Notes: generated by a model from the sequence alone, not told the origin. Shown: positions 9,928-19,232, numbered from the stretch's first letter. The stretch is 64,000 nucleotides of DNA from Bacteroides coprosuis DSM 18011 (GCA_000212915.1 CM001167.1:359780-423779); one strand, 5' to 3'. A program made the numbers and translations.

Positions 9928-10542
9928 ATGTTAATAGAACAACCACCAAAGTTTTTTAGAGCCCTTTATCCAAGTGCTATCTTCAGGATGGATCCTGAAG
10001 AACAGTCCATTTATCTCACATTCGACGATGGTCCTATCCCTGAGGTTACACCATGGGTACTAGACTTATTGGAAAAGTACGATGTAAAAGCTACTTTTTT
10101 TATGGTTGGCGATAACATTCGCAAGCACCCTGATATTTATAAAATGGTAGTAGATGCTGGACACCACATAGGTAATCACACACACAATCATATAAGGGGG
10201 TTTGAATACTTATCTAGGAACTACCTATCAAACACAAGAAAGGCTGATGAGTACATGAAAACAGAGCTCTTTAGACCACCTCATGGACACATGAGAATCA
10301 TGCAGTATCTGCTACTTAAAAGATTTTATAAAATTATCATGTGGGATGTAGTTACTCGAGATTATAGTACAAAGTTAAGAGGCCCACAAGTCTTAGCTAA
10401 TGTTATGAAGTACACCAGAAATGGCTCTATTATTACTTTTCATGATTCTTTAAAATCTTGGAACAATGGTAATTTACAATATGCTCTACCCCGCTCTATC
10501 GAATTTTTAAAAGAAGAAGGATATGAGTTTAAACTACTCTAA
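9928..10542 (+). CDS. polysaccharide deacetylase (NodB domain) family protein
   Basis: A 204-residue carbohydrate esterase 4 type enzyme that removes acetyl groups from N-acetylated sugars or peptidoglycan. NodB motifs in order: TFDDGP (catalytic base and metal Asp), HTHNH (metal His), RPPHGHM, a DV-TRDYS segment and the late ITFHDS. No signal peptide is evident at the chosen ATG, so it may be cytoplasmic or peripheral. Its end overlaps queG by 20 bp, which suggests co-transcription. The substrate is unknown. Confidence 0.9.
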   Translation: MLIEQPPKFFRALYPSAIFRMDPEEQSIYLTFDDGPIPEVTPWVLDLLEKYDVKATFFMVGDNIRKHPDIYKMVVDAGHHIGNHTHNHIRGFEYLSRNYLSNTRKADEYMKTELFRPPHGHMRIMQYLLLKRFYKIIMWDVVTRDYSTKLRGPQVLANVMKYTRNGSIITFHDSLKSWNNGNLQYALPRSIEFLKEEGYEFKLL

Positions 10543-11479
10543 AAAAGAATTAACACACAAAATAAAAAGTATAGCAATTGAGCTAGGCTTTTCTGCCTGT
10601 GGAGTAGCAAAAGCTGAGAAGGTTGATTCTAAAATTACTACGTACTTCCAAAATTGGATAGAAAAAGGATATCATGCAGACATGGACTATCTAGCCAATT
10701 ACTACGACAAAAGAATGGATCCACAAATATTGGTACCAGGCACAAAAAGCATTATTTCTTTAGCTTTAAACTACTATCCTGAAAAATTCATTCCTGAAAA
10801 GGAATATCAAATAGCTTGGTATGCCTATGGTAAAGACTACCATTTCTTGATTAAAGATAAGCTAACTCAACTCTTTAAAGCAATTCATGATATAACACCA
10901 ATCGAAGGCAGAGTTTTTTGTGACACTGCACCCGTTTTAGAACGATATTGGGCTTGGAAAGCTGGATTAGGATGGATTGGGAAAAACACTCAATTAATAA
11001 TACCTCATGCCGGTTCCTCCTTTTTTCTTGGAGAACTATTTATTAATTTGGATTTAGAATATGACACTCCTCAACCAGATCGATGTGGAAACTGCAACAA
11101 ATGTTTAGTTGCATGTCCTACGAATGCACTACAGGCCCCACGAATAATGAATGCTAATAAATGTATTTCATATCAAACAATAGAAAATCGAGGAGAAATT
11201 GATTCACATATTATCCCCTTACTAGAAAATAAAATTTATGGATGCGATGACTGCATTAAAGTATGTCCATGGACTCGCTTCTCACAACCTACAACGATAA
11301 AAGAGTTTGCCATATCCAATGAATTACTGAATATGACAAAAGAAAAATGGTCTACTCTTTCAGTACAAGAGTATCAAGAACTCTTCCGCAAGTCTGCTGT
11401 AAAAAGAGCCAAATTTTCAGGTATACAAAGGAATATAAATGCAGTCCATCAGAGGGATCCTTTTTTATCCGATAAATGA
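10523..11479 (+). CDS. queG: epoxyqueuosine reductase
   Basis: Catalyses the last step of queuosine synthesis in tRNA, reducing epoxyqueuosine with a cobalamin and two 4Fe-4S clusters. The 318-residue protein has the GFSACGVAKAE start, the cobalamin-domain segment CDTAPVLERYWAWKAGLGWIGKN and the two cluster motifs CGNCNKCLVACPTNAL and CDDCIKVCPW. The ATG at 10523 lies inside the end of the deacetylase gene. The 3' end overlaps the convergent DUF2851 gene by 31 bp. queA, the enzyme one step earlier, is at 48.4 kb. Confidence 0.95.
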   Translation: MSLNYSKKELTHKIKSIAIELGFSACGVAKAEKVDSKITTYFQNWIEKGYHADMDYLANYYDKRMDPQILVPGTKSIISLALNYYPEKFIPEKEYQIAWYAYGKDYHFLIKDKLTQLFKAIHDITPIEGRVFCDTAPVLERYWAWKAGLGWIGKNTQLIIPHAGSSFFLGELFINLDLEYDTPQPDRCGNCNKCLVACPTNALQAPRIMNANKCISYQTIENRGEIDSHIIPLLENKIYGCDDCIKVCPWTRFSQPTTIKEFAISNELLNMTKEKWSTLSVQEYQELFRKSAVKRAKFSGIQRNINAVHQRDPFLSDK

Positions 11480-12723
11480 TAAAACCCAAACCTACAATAA
11501 AGACATTTCTTTTTATCACAATATTCCCTTTGAAGCTGAATGAGAGCTTGTGAGTCAGCAGCTGATTCAGCATTTATATTGGCTTGTTCCCAGAGTCGTA
11601 TAATATGATTGTTTTCTGGTTTTATTTGATTAAGCAAATTTAGAGCATTTTCCATAATTAGATCATCCCCTTTATGCTTACCATAAGCATAAAGAAAAGG
11701 AACAATGGTATTAATAACTAATAAATCCATTGATTTTTTCCCAAGATGCTTATGTCTCAAAACACTCTCTTTTTCAAAAATAAAATGAGTATCCCAATAT
11801 TCACTAGTTTCGACATAAAGCAACTCATATACTTGATCTAAGTTGGATGTTTCTAATAACTTATTACTAAATTCTTCACCTTTGTGATAAAACCAGGCGA
11901 GTTGTGCTATACGGACATGAGGAAAGCTACCTGGTCTTATTTTCGACAGTTGCCAAGGGTAAGCCTCATCTTCAAGACAAAATTTAGTTTTAAGGAAATA
12001 AAACTCTTCTTGTAAGCGTAAGAAATAATTATCAGAAGAATCTTTAGCTAATAAGCCAGCCAATCCAAAGAACATTGATTCTAATTGTAGTAAGGAATCT
12101 CTATGCTTATCCAATGATCTATATGGAAGTTTTTTAGCCCAACGCTCAAAAATATCTCCATTCAAACCAAAACCGAAGTTTCGAGACAGCGTAATAAATA
12201 GAATATCACGCCAATTATATTTCTTCGTTTCAAAAAGTTCTAAAATACGGGTTTGCTTTACTTCCAACCTTTCAATCTGCAATGCAGATAACCAAGAGTG
12301 AATAGTAAATGAATCTAACTTTTGAACGGTCTCAAAACACTTGGGCTGATAATCAATTTGTTTTAAAGTCTGAAATTTAGACTTAATGCGTGAAGAATAA
12401 ACTAAGACCATTTGAGGTATTCTCTCTCCTGAAGTTCTAAATACTTCTTCATCATATTTCTCAACAACATGGAGTATAACAGAGTCATACCCTTTGTCTT
12501 TATTATGTCCGTGCCGATACCAATCAGACGATGAACAATGCATTTCAACATTTCCTACCCAAAGAGTATTACCTATTTTAAGTTTAGCATTAAAAAAATC
12601 TGGACCCGAATTTATATTACGTAACCCAGTATCAATTACTTCAACAGGAATATGGTCTATCGTCTCGAGATGGCCTAGTGTAAACAATCTATGTTGCCAC
12701 ACATAATATAAAAGTTCCTCCAT
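11449..12723 (-). CDS. DUF2851 family protein
   Basis: A 424-residue conserved Bacteroidota protein of unknown function. It opens with EELLYYVWQHRLF and the family motifs NSGPDFFNAKLKIG and WVGNVEMHCSSSDWYRHGH, a Lys/Glu-containing pattern that recalls nuclease folds, though I cannot prove activity. The C-terminal half is helical and ends with a cysteine pair region CDKKKCLYCRFGF. No signal peptide or membrane span is seen. It is transcribed against queG, with overlapping ends and no terminator between them. Confidence 0.88.
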   Translation of the reverse strand: MEELLYYVWQHRLFTLGHLETIDHIPVEVIDTGLRNINSGPDFFNAKLKIGNTLWVGNVEMHCSSSDWYRHGHNKDKGYDSVILHVVEKYDEEVFRTSGERIPQMVLVYSSRIKSKFQTLKQIDYQPKCFETVQKLDSFTIHSWLSALQIERLEVKQTRILELFETKKYNWRDILFITLSRNFGFGLNGDIFERWAKKLPYRSLDKHRDSLLQLESMFFGLAGLLAKDSSDNYFLRLQEEFYFLKTKFCLEDEAYPWQLSKIRPGSFPHVRIAQLAWFYHKGEEFSNKLLETSNLDQVYELLYVETSEYWDTHFIFEKESVLRHKHLGKKSMDLLVINTIVPFLYAYGKHKGDDLIMENALNLLNQIKPENNHIIRLWEQANINAESAADSQALIQLQREYCDKKKCLYCRFGFYHLSDKKGSL

Positions 12724-12748
12724 ATGAACTAGTTGTGTTTCTCAGCCC

Positions 12749-12756
12749 CAAATATA
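12749..12756 (-). promoter_or_regulatory. -7 box for the DUF2851 gene
   Basis: Read on the minus strand the sequence is TATATTTG, a TAnnTTTG match 25 bp before the DUF2851 start codon, within the 93-bp divergent region shared with dapB. Confidence 0.5.
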
Positions 12757-12766
12757 AGAAAAATAT

Positions 12767-12774
12767 TATCTTTG
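12767..12774 (+). promoter_or_regulatory. -7 box for the dapB-lepB operon
   Basis: TATCTTTG, a perfect TAnnTTTG match, 42 bp before the dapB ATG. It is only 10 bp from the opposite-facing DUF2851 box, so the two promoters overlap face to face. Confidence 0.6.
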
Positions 12775-12816
12775 TATAGAACGACATAAAAATATTAAAC
12801 AAACTTATTGAAGAAT

Positions 12817-13542
12817 ATGAAAATAGCATTGATAGGATATGGAAAGATGGGTAAGGAGATAGAAAAGATAGCCCAAAAGAGGGGTCATCAAATAGTAAGT
12901 ATTATTGACTTATCAAACCAAAAAGACTTCAATAGTGATGCTTTCAAATCAGCAGATGTAGCCATTGAATTTACAAGTCCAAACTCTGCATATGAGAATT
13001 GTGTTAATGCTTTTAAATCTGGAGTAAAAGTTGTTTCTGGTAGTACAGGATGGATCAATCACCATGAAGAGGACATCCACAAGTTTTGTAAAGAAGGAAA
13101 CAATACTTTGTTCTGGTCATCCAACTTTAGTCTAGGGGTTGCCATTTTCTCTGCTGTCAATAGTTATCTAGCTAAAATTATGAATGACTTTCCTTCGTAT
13201 GATGTTACAATGAGTGAAACTCATCATATCCATAAATTAGATGCTCCTAGCGGAACAGCTATAACTCTAGCAGAAGGAGTTTTAGCTAATATTGATAGAA
13301 AAAACAAGTGGACTAATGAGCCTAGCCAAAATAGTAAAGACCTTTATATTGAATCTATCCGTGAAGGAGAGGTTGCAGGTATTCACTCCATTAAATATTC
13401 ATCTGAAGCAGATGATATAACCATAACTCATAGCGCTAAAAACCGCTCAGGATTTGCTCTGGGTGCAGTAATAGCAGCTGAATTTACAGCAAAGAATAAC
13501 GGCTTTTTACAGATGTCGGACTTATTCCAATTTTTAAAATAA
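12817..13542 (+). CDS. dapB: 4-hydroxy-tetrahydrodipicolinate reductase
   Basis: NAD(P)H-dependent enzyme of the diaminopimelate/lysine pathway, supplying peptidoglycan cross-link precursor. The N terminus has the nucleotide-binding GYGKMGKEIEK, then SGSTGW, and the catalytic signature ETHHIHKLDAPSGTA (about residues 143-157). About 241 residues, normal for the family. I start at the ATG at 12817, which opens on MKIALIG; an in-frame TTG three codons upstream is less likely. lepB follows after 7 bp. Confidence 0.96.
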   Translation: MKIALIGYGKMGKEIEKIAQKRGHQIVSIIDLSNQKDFNSDAFKSADVAIEFTSPNSAYENCVNAFKSGVKVVSGSTGWINHHEEDIHKFCKEGNNTLFWSSNFSLGVAIFSAVNSYLAKIMNDFPSYDVTMSETHHIHKLDAPSGTAITLAEGVLANIDRKNKWTNEPSQNSKDLYIESIREGEVAGIHSIKYSSEADDITITHSAKNRSGFALGAVIAAEFTAKNNGFLQMSDLFQFLK

Positions 13543-13549
13543 AGAGTAT

Positions 13550-15196
13550 ATGCGCAAAAATACGCCAAAACAAAATATTAAAGGAGCCATTATCATTATC
13601 CTTTATCTTTTATTCTTAGTATGGGTAAAGAGTTGGCTAGGATTAATTCTTCTTCCTTTTATCGTTGATATTTATTTCACACGATTCATTCCATGGGGCT
13701 TTTGGAAGAAGCTTACCAATCCAGTTACCAAAACTATATTCAGTTGGCTAGATGCTATTATTTTCGCTCTAGTTGCTGTTTATTTTGTTAATATATTCAT
13801 TTTCCAAAACTATCAAATTCCAACATCTTCATTAGAGAAATCACTTCTAGTTGGAGATCACTTGTTTGTGAGTAAACTAAGCTATGGACCTAGAATTCCC
13901 AATACACCTATAGCTTTACCAATAGCTCACAACACCATGCCTGGAGGGCAAGGCAAATCTTATTTAGAAACGCCTTATTGGGAGTATAAAAGGGTTAAAG
14001 GCTTAGGCCGTATCCAAAGAAATGACATCGTTGTATTCAACTATCCAACAGGAGACACTGTGATGTCAAACCCTAATATTCAAGGAATGGACTTTTATAA
14101 GTTAGCATACGAAATAGGCTATAATGTTATTAAAAGAATACCAGAACTAGATAGTTTAAACACATTACAACAAAGAACCTATTTCTCTACAGTATATAAT
14201 GAAGGGAAAAAAAACCTTGAAAGTAGTCCTGAATATTATGGAAATAGGATAAGTCGTCCTGTTGACAGAAGAGATAACTACGTAAAAAGATGTGTCGGTA
14301 TACCAGGTGACACTCTCCAAATTATAGATAGCCAGATTTATATTGATGGAGTGTTAAATAAGAATGCACCAGATGTACAGTATAACTACTATGTACAAAC
14401 TACGGGTCCGAGAATTCCTGAAAAAGTATTTAAAGAACTGGGCATTAATAATGATGATCATCATGCTCTCTTTAGACGAGATGTACGTGTAGAAGATAGA
14501 AATAGAGGTAATCAAGTAGTATTTCACCAAGAAGGAGTTAATAACAATGACTTGGAGGAAATAAAAACTAAGTATGCAATCGGTAATAACTACAGAATTT
14601 TTGTTACCAACTCTCGTGAAGCTGATTTCTTAAATAGTCAAGGTTTCAATAGTGAAGGTTTTAAAGGAGATGCAAAGTTTATTTACAACCTCCCTCTTAC
14701 TCAAGAAATGTACGAAACTTTAAAAGCTAATAAGGCCCTAATCTCTAATATTGTTCAAGAGCCAGCTACTAGTCAAATATCGGACGCAGACTATCAGCGA
14801 TTATTAATATACCCTTTAAATGGATATACAAAATGGGACAAGAATAATTATGGACCTATTTGGATTCCCCAAAAAGGTAAAACAATAGAGCTAACACTTA
14901 ATAATTTACCTATCTACGAACGCTGTATTTCTACTTATGAAAAAAATTTATTAGAAGTAAATAATGGTCGAATCTATATTAATGGGGAAGAGGCTAAAAC
15001 TTATACATTCCAAATGGATTATTACTGGATGATGGGCGACAATAGAGATAACTCTCTAGATTCTAGATACTGGGGATTTGTACCAGAGGATCACATTGTT
15101 GGTAAACCTTTGTTTATTTGGTTATCTTTAGAGAAGGACAACGACTGGTTTGACGGACATATTCGTTGGAATCGTTTCTTTAAATGGGTTAAATAA
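13550..15196 (+). CDS. lepB: signal peptidase I (long Bacteroidota form)
   Basis: Membrane-bound leader peptidase that removes signal peptides from exported proteins. Two or three N-terminal membrane spans (about residues 10-45 and 65-88) precede the catalytic domain. The nucleophile motif is IPTSSLEKSL with Ser94, the general base is Lys246 in YVKRCVGIPGD, and the late box is MGDNRDNSLDSRYWGFVP. At 548 residues it is much longer than enterobacterial LepB because of insertions between these boxes, a pattern I know from this phylum. It lies between dapB and a degenerate paralogue. Confidence 0.95.
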   Translation: MRKNTPKQNIKGAIIIILYLLFLVWVKSWLGLILLPFIVDIYFTRFIPWGFWKKLTNPVTKTIFSWLDAIIFALVAVYFVNIFIFQNYQIPTSSLEKSLLVGDHLFVSKLSYGPRIPNTPIALPIAHNTMPGGQGKSYLETPYWEYKRVKGLGRIQRNDIVVFNYPTGDTVMSNPNIQGMDFYKLAYEIGYNVIKRIPELDSLNTLQQRTYFSTVYNEGKKNLESSPEYYGNRISRPVDRRDNYVKRCVGIPGDTLQIIDSQIYIDGVLNKNAPDVQYNYYVQTTGPRIPEKVFKELGINNDDHHALFRRDVRVEDRNRGNQVVFHQEGVNNNDLEEIKTKYAIGNNYRIFVTNSREADFLNSQGFNSEGFKGDAKFIYNLPLTQEMYETLKANKALISNIVQEPATSQISDADYQRLLIYPLNGYTKWDKNNYGPIWIPQKGKTIELTLNNLPIYERCISTYEKNLLEVNNGRIYINGEEAKTYTFQMDYYWMMGDNRDNSLDSRYWGFVPEDHIVGKPLFIWLSLEKDNDWFDGHIRWNRFFKWVK

Positions 15197-15202
15197 TCTA
15201 CG

Positions 15203-16123
15203 ATGAAAAGAGGAGTAAAATGGGTGTTAACTGTTTTTGGAGTAATTCTTGTGATAGGATTACTCCGTTCCTTACTATTTGCATCTTGCTATATACCTGC
15301 TTCAGGAATGGAAAACAATCTTAAGCAAGGTGATTGCATTATTGTAAATAGATGGTCGTATGGACTCAGAATCCCCTTTTCAAAATCAAGAATATTCTCT
15401 CAAACAGCAAACAAAGGAGATATCCTTTTATTTAATAATCCAGTAGATACAAGTACAGACAAGATTTATCAAAAAGAATTATACATCAGTAGATGTATAG
15501 GACTACCTGGAGACACCTTATTAGTAGATTCCTTATTCCTTTCACATGAATCAAGCTCCTTCTTTAATCCAGATCAAAGGAGTCTATATAGTATCTATAG
15601 AGAACACGAACCTCTAATAGATTCTATATTCCTAAGTTTGAAAATTCAAAGACAAGAAAATGTAGGTGAAGATGATGGCAAAATCATAAAAAGCCTAAGT
15701 GCTTATGAATATTATCTTTTAGAACAAAAGTTAGGTACAGATACAATCATCTATCCTCTTGAAAATAAAAGTCAGAATCTACACCCTCTTTTTATTCCCA
15801 AAAAGGATGTTCTTATAAAAATTGAACCATGGAATAGAATTCTATTATTCAACACAATTCTCTTACATGAAAAGCAAAATATAATCATGAAGGAGAATCA
15901 GCTCTATATAAACGGTCAGATAATTCAAGAGTATCAGTTCACTCAAGATTATTATTGGATGTCATCCAATAATAGTTTAAACCTTTCCGATTCAAGACAA
16001 TTTGGTTTTGTACCTCACTCCCATTTGATAGGCAAGGCCTCTTTTATTTGGTTTTCGAAAGACCCTAACCACAGCTTATTTAGTGGTTATCGCTGGAATC
16101 GTATTTTTAAATCAATTTATTAA
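15203..16123 (+). CDS. S26 signal-peptidase-like paralogue lacking the catalytic dyad
   Basis: A 306-residue homologue of the preceding LepB with one N-terminal span (about 7-28) and the same box order. The nucleophile position reads IPASGMENNL: the residue before Met, normally Ser, is Gly35, with a Ser one place earlier. The Lys box reads YISRCIGLPGD, so the general-base Lys is Ser96. The MGDNRDNS box has become MSSNNSLNLSDSR. The frame is intact and the late GFVP segment is kept, so it looks like a maintained pseudoenzyme, perhaps a partner or regulator of LepB, rather than a decayed gene. Spacing to lepB is 6 bp and to the WbqC gene 8 bp. Confidence 0.88.
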   Translation: MKRGVKWVLTVFGVILVIGLLRSLLFASCYIPASGMENNLKQGDCIIVNRWSYGLRIPFSKSRIFSQTANKGDILLFNNPVDTSTDKIYQKELYISRCIGLPGDTLLVDSLFLSHESSSFFNPDQRSLYSIYREHEPLIDSIFLSLKIQRQENVGEDDGKIIKSLSAYEYYLLEQKLGTDTIIYPLENKSQNLHPLFIPKKDVLIKIEPWNRILLFNTILLHEKQNIIMKENQLYINGQIIQEYQFTQDYYWMSSNNSLNLSDSRQFGFVPHSHLIGKASFIWFSKDPNHSLFSGYRWNRIFKSIY

Positions 16124-16131
16124 ATTAAAAA

Positions 16132-16785
16132 ATGTCTAAGACAGCATATTTATCATCCGCATACTTAGCTCCTATTCAATATTATCAAAAGTTAGCATCT
16201 TATCCTCAATGTGTTATTGAAAAGTATGATCATTATATCAAGCAAACCTATAGGAATAGATGTTATATAGCAGGTGCAGAAGGTATACACAACCTGACTA
16301 TCCCTATAACAAAACCATCAACAGAAAAATGTTATATGCGAGATATTCAAATCTCAGAACATGGAAACTGGCAACATATGCATTGGAATGCAATTATATC
16401 AGCCTATAATAATACTCCTTATTTTGAATTTTATGAGTCTGATTTTGCTCCATTCTATCACAATAATAAATACCAATACCTCTGTGACTTCAATGAGGCT
16501 CTACAAGAATTAATTTGCAAACTTATTGATTTAGACATCAATTATACTTACACAAAAGAATACAAAGAAGCTTTCTCTGAAGCAGAAATTGATTTTAGAG
16601 AAATTATACATCCTAAAAAAGACTTCAGTATAGCAGACAAAGAATTTGATGTAGTCCCCTACTATCAGATTTTTCAAGAAAAGCATGGTTTCATACCCAA
16701 TCTTAGCATCATTGATCTACTCTTTAATAAGGGTCCTGAATCTATTTTCTATCTAGATAAATCACTTATAAATCAAATAAAATAA
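16132..16785 (+). CDS. WbqC-like family protein
   Basis: A 217-residue protein of the WbqC-like family, found near surface-polysaccharide genes in some bacteria and of unproven function. The family pattern is seen in YLAPIQYYQKL at the start, YRNRCYIAGAEGIHNLTIPI (about residues 40-60) and HWNAIISAYNNTPYFEFY (about 83-100), with a C-terminal SIIDLLFNKGPES. No signal peptide. It is the last gene of the dapB operon, and its 3' end overlaps the convergent M16 peptidase gene by 24 bp. Confidence 0.9.
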   Translation: MSKTAYLSSAYLAPIQYYQKLASYPQCVIEKYDHYIKQTYRNRCYIAGAEGIHNLTIPITKPSTEKCYMRDIQISEHGNWQHMHWNAIISAYNNTPYFEFYESDFAPFYHNNKYQYLCDFNEALQELICKLIDLDINYTYTKEYKEAFSEAEIDFREIIHPKKDFSIADKEFDVVPYYQIFQEKHGFIPNLSIIDLLFNKGPESIFYLDKSLINQIK

Positions 16786-17982
16786 TTTATCCTCATCTAA
16801 TACTTCATTAGCTACTGATAGTAAATCTACAGAAGTTAGTGAAGTTATTTTTTTATATATTGTTTCAAATGTATCGCACTTATTGAAATGTAAATAAGTT
16901 TTGCCCATTCCTAATGCTAAACTTTCACTGCTATCCGATGCTACACCAATCTGACCTATTAACTGCTTTTTCGCCATAGATAACTTCAAGCTAGACAATC
17001 TGTTTTCACGTAAATCCTTCAATTCTTTGCGAATTAGATCAATACATTTATCGGAGTCTTTTACATCAGCACCAAAATAAATAGAGAACAATCCGGCATC
17101 TGTATAAGAAGTCATATTAGACTCTACAGAGTAAACTAAACCGTGTTTTTCACGCAACGCTATATTTAACTTACTATTCATCCCAGGACCTCCCAGAACA
17201 TTATTCAATAGATATAAAGCGTCTCTTTTTTGATCAAAGTAATTGTAAGATCTCGATCCAATCATAACATGAGATTGGTGTGTATCCTTACGAACAACTT
17301 TGGTATAAGCTGGAAGCAAAAGAGGCTTATCTCTATGTAAAGGAATAATCTCTTGAGTCAATCCATCTGTAAACCGTTCCAAGACACTAACTACCCGTTT
17401 AGATGTCAATTTTCCACGTACAAAAAAGACCATATTATTAGGTCTATAATAGCGATTAGTAAAAGCTAATACTCGTTGGGAGACATACTTCTTTAATTGT
17501 TTTTCATCACCTAGTATGTCTCTACCCAGTGGATGTTCTTGAAATAACATGGTTTCAAACTCATCAAATATTAGTTCTGATGGACTATCTCTATAAGATA
17601 AGATTTCCTCAATAATAACTTCCACTTCCTTATGCAATTCCTCTTCAGGGTAAGTAGAATAAAAAACAATATCCGTTAACAACTCAACTGCTCTACTAAA
17701 ATGCTCTACTAAAAAGGCTGAATAAACAATCGTTTCTTCTTTATTGGTATAAGCATTCAAATCTCCTCCCACATTCTCCATTCTATTTAAAATATGCCAA
17801 GCCTTCCTATGCTTAGTTCCTTTAAAAAGTAAATGTTCTACAAGGTGTGCCATACCAGATTCAGCCTCGGATTCATCTCTAGTCCCTGCATTTATAGCAT
17901 AGCCACAATAGGCTACTTTGGAGTCAGTAGGTTCTAGTATTATGCGTAATCCGTTGGGTAAAGTATATTGAAAGTAACTCAT
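16762..17982 (-). CDS. M16 family zinc metallopeptidase
   Basis: Pitrilysin/processing-peptidase family protein. The inverted zinc motif HLVEH is present (about residue 47) with the downstream acidic ligand in EEILSYRDSP. A C-terminal M16 domain includes GGPGMNSKLNIALREKHGLVYSV. Length about 406 residues, a single-repeat M16. I place the start at the ATG at 17982 (MSYFQYTLPNGLRI): the promoter box at 18012-18019 lies upstream of it, which rules out the longer in-frame start at 18024. An ATG at 17988 is an alternative. Cytoplasmic or periplasmic location is undecided. Confidence 0.92.
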   Translation of the reverse strand: MSYFQYTLPNGLRIILEPTDSKVAYCGYAINAGTRDESEAESGMAHLVEHLLFKGTKHRKAWHILNRMENVGGDLNAYTNKEETIVYSAFLVEHFSRAVELLTDIVFYSTYPEEELHKEVEVIIEEILSYRDSPSELIFDEFETMLFQEHPLGRDILGDEKQLKKYVSQRVLAFTNRYYRPNNMVFFVRGKLTSKRVVSVLERFTDGLTQEIIPLHRDKPLLLPAYTKVVRKDTHQSHVMIGSRSYNYFDQKRDALYLLNNVLGGPGMNSKLNIALREKHGLVYSVESNMTSYTDAGLFSIYFGADVKDSDKCIDLIRKELKDLRENRLSSLKLSMAKKQLIGQIGVASDSSESLALGMGKTYLHFNKCDTFETIYKKITSLTSVDLLSVANEVLDEDKLFYLIYK

Positions 17983-18011
17983 TATCATGAAGGTTAAAAT
18001 AGTTGAACCCA

Positions 18012-18019
18012 CAAAAATA
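18012..18019 (-). promoter_or_regulatory. -7 box for the M16 peptidase gene
   Basis: On the minus strand this reads TATTTTTG, a perfect TAnnTTTG match 29 bp before the chosen start codon at 17982. It fixes the start downstream of 18012. Confidence 0.55.
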
Positions 18020-18084
18020 GTCAAAAGATATGGTCATTAATAGAAATTTATGGATATTTGCACTATAACCAAAATACAACACAG

Positions 18085-18612
18085 ATGAATAGTATTGGAG
18101 TTTTTTGTTCTGCCTCTTCCAATATAGATGCAATCTATATTGATTTTGCCTCTGCTTTTGGACAATGGCTGGGTGAAAACAAGAAAACTTTGGTGTACGG
18201 AGGAGTAGCCAGAGGGTTAATGGAAGTAATTGCTAAGTCAGCAAATTTAGCTGGAGCAAAGGTTATTGGAGTGGTTCCGAAAAAGCTTCAAGAACATGCG
18301 AGCAAGTATCTTAACGAAAAACTAATTACAGAAAATCTAAGTGATAGAAAAGATACCATATTAAATCGCTCAGATGTTCTTATAGCTCTACCAGGAGGAG
18401 TAGGAACTCTCGACGAAGTATTTCATGTTATTGCAGGTAAATATATTGGTCTGCATAACAAAAAAGTGATATTCTATAATATAAATGGCTACTACTCAAA
18501 CCTGCTAACCTGCCTAGCAGAATACAAGCGTGAAGGTTTTGTAGGAAGTAATTTATCAGATCTATATGAAATAGCAAATACTGAGAATGAACTTAAAATG
18601 CTATTAAAATAA
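18085..18612 (+). CDS. LOG family protein (TIGR00730)
   Basis: A 175-residue member of the LOG family, related to cytokinin riboside 5'-monophosphate phosphoribohydrolases that release a base from a nucleotide monophosphate. The Rossmann-like start SIGVFCSASSN, the YGGVARGLM segment and the signature PGGVGTLDE (about residue 109) are present. I chose the ATG at 18085; the in-frame TTG at 18058 sits in an imperfect -7-like box (GATATTTG). A second family member is at 51.6 kb. The bacterial physiological role is not certain. Confidence 0.9.
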   Translation: MNSIGVFCSASSNIDAIYIDFASAFGQWLGENKKTLVYGGVARGLMEVIAKSANLAGAKVIGVVPKKLQEHASKYLNEKLITENLSDRKDTILNRSDVLIALPGGVGTLDEVFHVIAGKYIGLHNKKVIFYNINGYYSNLLTCLAEYKREGFVGSNLSDLYEIANTENELKMLLK

Positions 18613-18626
18613 CAACTAGTATAACA

Positions 18627-19232
18627 ATGATTGAGGCAATTCAAGAGTTGCTAAGAAATGAGGCTAATGCAATTCTTAATATTCCAATTACGGAAGATTA
18701 TGAGAAGGCTGTAAACCTTATAGTGCAACAAGTACATGAAAAAAAAGGAAAGCTCGTTACTTCAGGTATGGGTAAAGCTGGACAAATTGCAATGAATATT
18801 GCAACGACATTCTGCTCTACCGGTATTCCTGCTGTATTTTTACATCCTAGTGAAGCACAACACGGTGATCTAGGTATTCTTCAAGAGAACGATCTTTTTT
18901 TAATGATTTCTAATTCAGGGAAAACTAGAGAAATAGTAGAGCTAACACGTTTAGCGCGTCTATTAGCTCCGAACATTCAGTTTATAGTGATAACAGGAAA
19001 CTTAGACAGCCCTTTAGCAAAAGAAGCTAGTGTTGCTATCTGTACAGGAAATCCTAAAGAAGTATGTTTATTAGGCATGACTCCTACTACTTCTACTACT
19101 GTAATGACTGTTATAGGAGATATTTTAGTTGTAGAAACCATGAAAAAAACAGGTTTTACAGCTGCAGATTACTCTAAAAGACACCATGGCGGATATTTGG
19201 GAGAAAAATCAAGAAGTCTTTGTTCTAAATAA
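18627..19232 (+). CDS. SIS domain sugar-phosphate isomerase (KdsD-like, without CBS domains)
   Basis: A 201-residue protein made of a single SIS domain. It resembles the isomerase half of arabinose-5-phosphate isomerase KdsD/KpsF, which feeds KDO and lipid A core synthesis: GMGKAGQIAMNIATTFCSTG (about 48-67), SEAQHGDLG, ISNSGKTREI, TPTTSTTVMTVIGD and the end YSKRHHGGYLG. The two CBS domains of E. coli KdsD are absent. It lies 14 bp after the LOG gene and ends at a strong terminator. Confidence 0.88.
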   Translation: MIEAIQELLRNEANAILNIPITEDYEKAVNLIVQQVHEKKGKLVTSGMGKAGQIAMNIATTFCSTGIPAVFLHPSEAQHGDLGILQENDLFLMISNSGKTREIVELTRLARLLAPNIQFIVITGNLDSPLAKEASVAICTGNPKEVCLLGMTPTTSTTVMTVIGDILVVETMKKTGFTAADYSKRHHGGYLGEKSRSLCSK

